A stretch of 64,000 bases of DNA from Congeria kusceri (Eukaryota; Mollusca; Bivalvia; Myida; Dreissenidae), in NCBI GenBank assembly GCA_027627225.1, contig JAPFQT010000080.1, forward strand, positions 124,001 to 188,000. Reading direction: 5' to 3'. The stretch's first letter is position 1. Each line of letters opens with the position of its first letter. Both the position numbers and the translations under genes were made by a program. The notes below the pieces were generated by a model, which was not told the DNA's origin, made no database searches, and was given only the letters and a program-made list of their open reading frames with translations. Shown in pieces: positions 61,176 to 64,000 of the stretch.

Positions 61176-62205
61176 GTAAGACATGACATATTAAAACAAC
61201 ATTTTATATTGTTTTAAATTAAAACTAAGAATAAATTGCAATATAATATAATGCATAAGCGTTTAGCAACAATCTGATGTCTTTGTTATACAATGGTTTA
61301 CAAGTGGGTGGGGAAAAATATTGCACTTACCCATTTATGTGTCAGTGCATAATCCATATTCTGGCTTGCACGTCATTGTCATTATACTTTTCTTAGAGCG
61401 TAATTACTATGTTTGGTGACTTAACATGAAATCAAGTTAAAAGTATGCATCAGAAATATGTCAGCAAAATGTGTTAGCTTATTCAATGCTGCCATATCAA
61501 AAGAAATGAAAATTGTCATGGAAACATGGTTAGAAACAAAAAACATTTAAGTAATTTTGTGATAAGATGCTATAAATAATTATATTGAGTGAGACATTGC
61601 TTGATGTTTTAAGAAGACAGTCGGGTATCAACCTAGCGTGGAGGTACCAGTTTTCAGATCTCTAAGGGTTTACCATGATCCATGGACTTTGTTGCAAAAG
61701 ACACCAACATTAAATAATGCAGGCACGGATTATGCATATTTTATAAAATTAGCACCATTCATATCACCACCCTGATATAAAATATCTGTCATGGTGGTCT
61801 AAAGAAAAGCAACCTAATATTGAACCTACAGTTACAAATAACCAACACATGGTATATTACACGACGGTCATGTCACATGATGGCAGCCGCCTATTTTTTT
61901 GAGGTACGGTTCGAGAAAGGGTACCTACACGATACATGCCCTGTTGCAGGCCGTTTGTCGATATTTTGAGCGTATGATGTACTGGTAAGTACGTGATTTG
62001 GTACAAATAATATACATCGAGAGTTCATTTGAATGTTCTCGAATTTATCGTTGACGTTGTATAATCAGGGTAGAGCACTCTTAAGAATAAACAATAATGT
62101 CGCACAACAGCAAATATTATCGTGGAAAATTAAAACACAAAGATGCGAAAGGCTCTCGATGGATCTTATCAATGTTGATAAATAATACTGGTATATAGTA
62201 CTGGT
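61176..62205. other. Spacer, nothing assigned
   Basis: AT-rich, with no repeat family shared with the rest of the window and no credible open frame. Confidence 0.4.
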
Positions 62206-62207
62206 AG

Positions 62208-62774
62208 TTCTCAGTCTGAGTCTTTTACGTCGCCACCAGTAAGTAATATTGAACAAGACTCTTGCTTAAATGAACCTGAAAAATATTACGTCTCCACCCG
62301 TTAGTAATGTTGTCTAACATGCCTAACCAGACTCGTGTTTCAATGCATCAGATCCTGTTATGTCTCCACCGGCTGTAAATGTTGTTGAACCAGACTCGTG
62401 TTTGCATGAACCCGATCTTATTACATGTCCATGGGCTATAAATGTTGTTGAACCTGAGACAGTTAATTTTACATCCCCACCTATTAGTAATGCAGTTGAA
62501 CAAGACAACTTGAGTGAACCTGCTAAAAAAACATGACCGTCAAGTCTTTGGTTCAGCCAAATACGAACGTGCATACAACTGGTTTTACTATAATGTCAAT
62601 AAACAGGGGTATGTGTGTAAACATTGTGAGCTGTTTCCCCTGCTGTCAGAAAAGGGGAATTCAAAGTGGGACGAACAAGGAGTGGATTTAAATGACAACC
62701 CCACACAGTCGGCTGGAAAAACACCAGCAAAGAAAAAACTAAGAATTCAAGCCAACAATATAAAATGCACATGA
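62208..62774 (+). pseudogene. Remnant of a TTF-type zinc-finger transposase-like gene
   Basis: The first part encodes a degenerate repeat (SPP.VSN..EQDSC.NEP type, three to four times) with stops. A 7-A run at 62525-62531 is the site of a frame change. The frame after it reads KYERAYNWFYYNVNKQGYVC, then KHCELFPLLSEKGNSKWDEQ. An aromatic-rich stretch followed by VCKHCELFP is typical of the TTF-type zinc finger found at the N-terminus of hAT-derived proteins. The frame ends at 62774. It may belong to the same class of transposase as the catalytic fragments at 4.2 and 7.6 kb, but these pieces do not overlap in the protein. Confidence 0.55.
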
Positions 62775-64000
62775 AAGTTATGTTTTGAAATCAAAGAAAA
62801 AAGTGTCTTCTCAGCGTTTTTCCTCACCACTTTGGGAATGGTACCGGTACCAGTCAAATTGGGAAAATTAGCGTCATTTTCAGCCAAATTGGGAATTTTA
62901 TCACTCATTAAAAAATGTAAAAAAAAATGTCATAAAAGATGTACATGTCAAAACAGTAAGTTACTTCCCCTATCTGTTAACAGTAACCCAGGATTTTTCT
63001 CAGGCGCCCCCTTCTCTACGTTGAATTTTTTTTTACGACATGTGTCATATGACGTTATCTGGTGCCATTTAGCTCTTCAAATTAAGGCTAACACGTTTTC
63101 AGGTTTTTGTAAACGTTGAAACGAAATGAAATAAACAAAACATCACCGTTTAAACGGTATACCTCTAGCTTTTTAAAAGAAAAATCGTCACTATAAGAAT
63201 CATGATTAAAATACATGTTTATCATACATGCTTTGTTCTTGCAAAAACGGCGGGAGAATTTCCCTGTGCGCGTTGTGCCTACGCTCGTCAAATGTTAAAG
63301 ACCTGTATTTAGAAAGCACATGGTTGGTACACGCACGCGTTCCATGCATGGAACGTGACATCGTGGTTGTCAGCAGACATTTTGCGCTCTTGCAGAAAAC
63401 ACGGGTTTTACATGGCATACATGTACATAAACAAGACTGATTGTGTTTACGAAACTACAACACTGAGCAGTAACAGTGGAAAGGCTTTTTTGATTATTAT
63501 TTTATATTAGCGTATTTGAGACTGATTTTTCGCAGTTTATTTGTTAAAGTTATGAAATTTATTAAATAAGTGTGCATATTATAAAATACGAAAGCTTATT
63601 TACTTTTAAGGTCGATAATACGCTTGACGCGCGTATAAGGTTACTTGTGTGTGGATACGTGCCATATGCGCCGATTGGTTAGTCATAATGTCATTCCAAA
63701 GCGAAGATAAACTGAGCGTTTCTATTGGCTCATATCAATTTTACTGCATGTTGAAACTCCGCCTTCAGGGCGGTGCTTCACGGTGATTGATTGTGGCTTA
63801 GGAATCACTGTAAATTGTTACCATTTTTCGACGAAGTGACACTCGCTTTGATCATTCACTGACTTTATAATTCACAGCAGGAATTGTCGGTCTGCTGCAG
63901 TCAACACAGCTAATTAATTGATAAAATACACGGGCCCTGGGCGATGTTTATAAGCGCAACACTAATTTTAGGCGCCCCAGATATGTTCAATTAAAAATTT
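62775..64000. other. Terminal spacer, nothing assigned
   Basis: Two CAAATTGGGAA-type copies lie at 62850-62900. There is a palindromic GTTCCATGCATGGAAC at about 63339-63354. GC-richer patches occur from 63600 (GCTTGACGCGCGTATAAGG, CTCCGCCTTCAGGGCGG). No gene is supported. Confidence 0.4.

Overview
This window is eukaryotic and most likely comes from a bivalve mollusc. The call rests on three things: split genes with GT-AG introns and long AT-rich introns; a claudin-family gene; and many dispersed tandem-repeat elements with 140-200 bp units of the kind I associate with bivalve genomes. The species call is inference. There are no operons, ribosome binding sites or CRISPR arrays, and most long open frames are by-products of tandem repeats.

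Layout. Positions 1-5.5 kb are repeat-rich. They include a 2.2 kb element built of about 12 units of ~168 bp, and a dead hAT-type transposase fragment. A second copy of that fragment lies at 7.6-8.6 kb. Two probable exons of a fibronectin type III (FN3) protein lie on the + strand at 5531-5672 and 9330-9444, separated by minisatellites and transposon debris. A tRNA-like sequence sits at 10.05 kb on the - strand. Positions 10716-14873 form an unrecognised 4.16 kb element with terminal inverted repeats. The dominant feature is a 20.6 kb minisatellite at 17.15-37.75 kb, with 63 bp units (21 codons) and 42/61/65 bp variants, arranged in recent multi-kilobase duplications. The single-copy sequence on both sides continues the Ser/Thr/Leu-rich + strand frame, so it may be a giant length-variable mucin-like exon of the upstream FN3 gene. 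Frame-shifting units interrupt it as assembled.

Positions 40.78-47.39 kb hold two head-to-tail relatives of a palindromic element with terminal inverted repeats of about 0.4 kb. All four ends carry a TCACGTGA box, an ATG and an in-frame mini-exon followed by a splice donor. The larger copy also holds two more phase-compatible exons encoding a six-cysteine peptide, which the smaller copy has lost. It also carries a nested repeat insertion whose empty site survives in the smaller copy. Positions 47.9-54.2 kb are back-to-back satellites.

Positions 56.7-59.9 kb (- strand) contain the one clearly complete gene: a three-exon, 232-residue, four-transmembrane claudin-like protein. Its first intron holds a 697 bp hAT-type non-autonomous element with a perfect 8 bp target duplication, plus a second repeat element. 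A candidate signal-peptide exon lies at 61.13 kb. A frameshifted TTF-type zinc-finger transposase remnant lies at 62.2-62.8 kb. The last kilobase is unassigned.

Together the window shows sparse host exons embedded in mobile and tandem DNA. The two points most worth testing are the giant array as a coding exon and the palindromic element carrying a cysteine-rich mini-gene.
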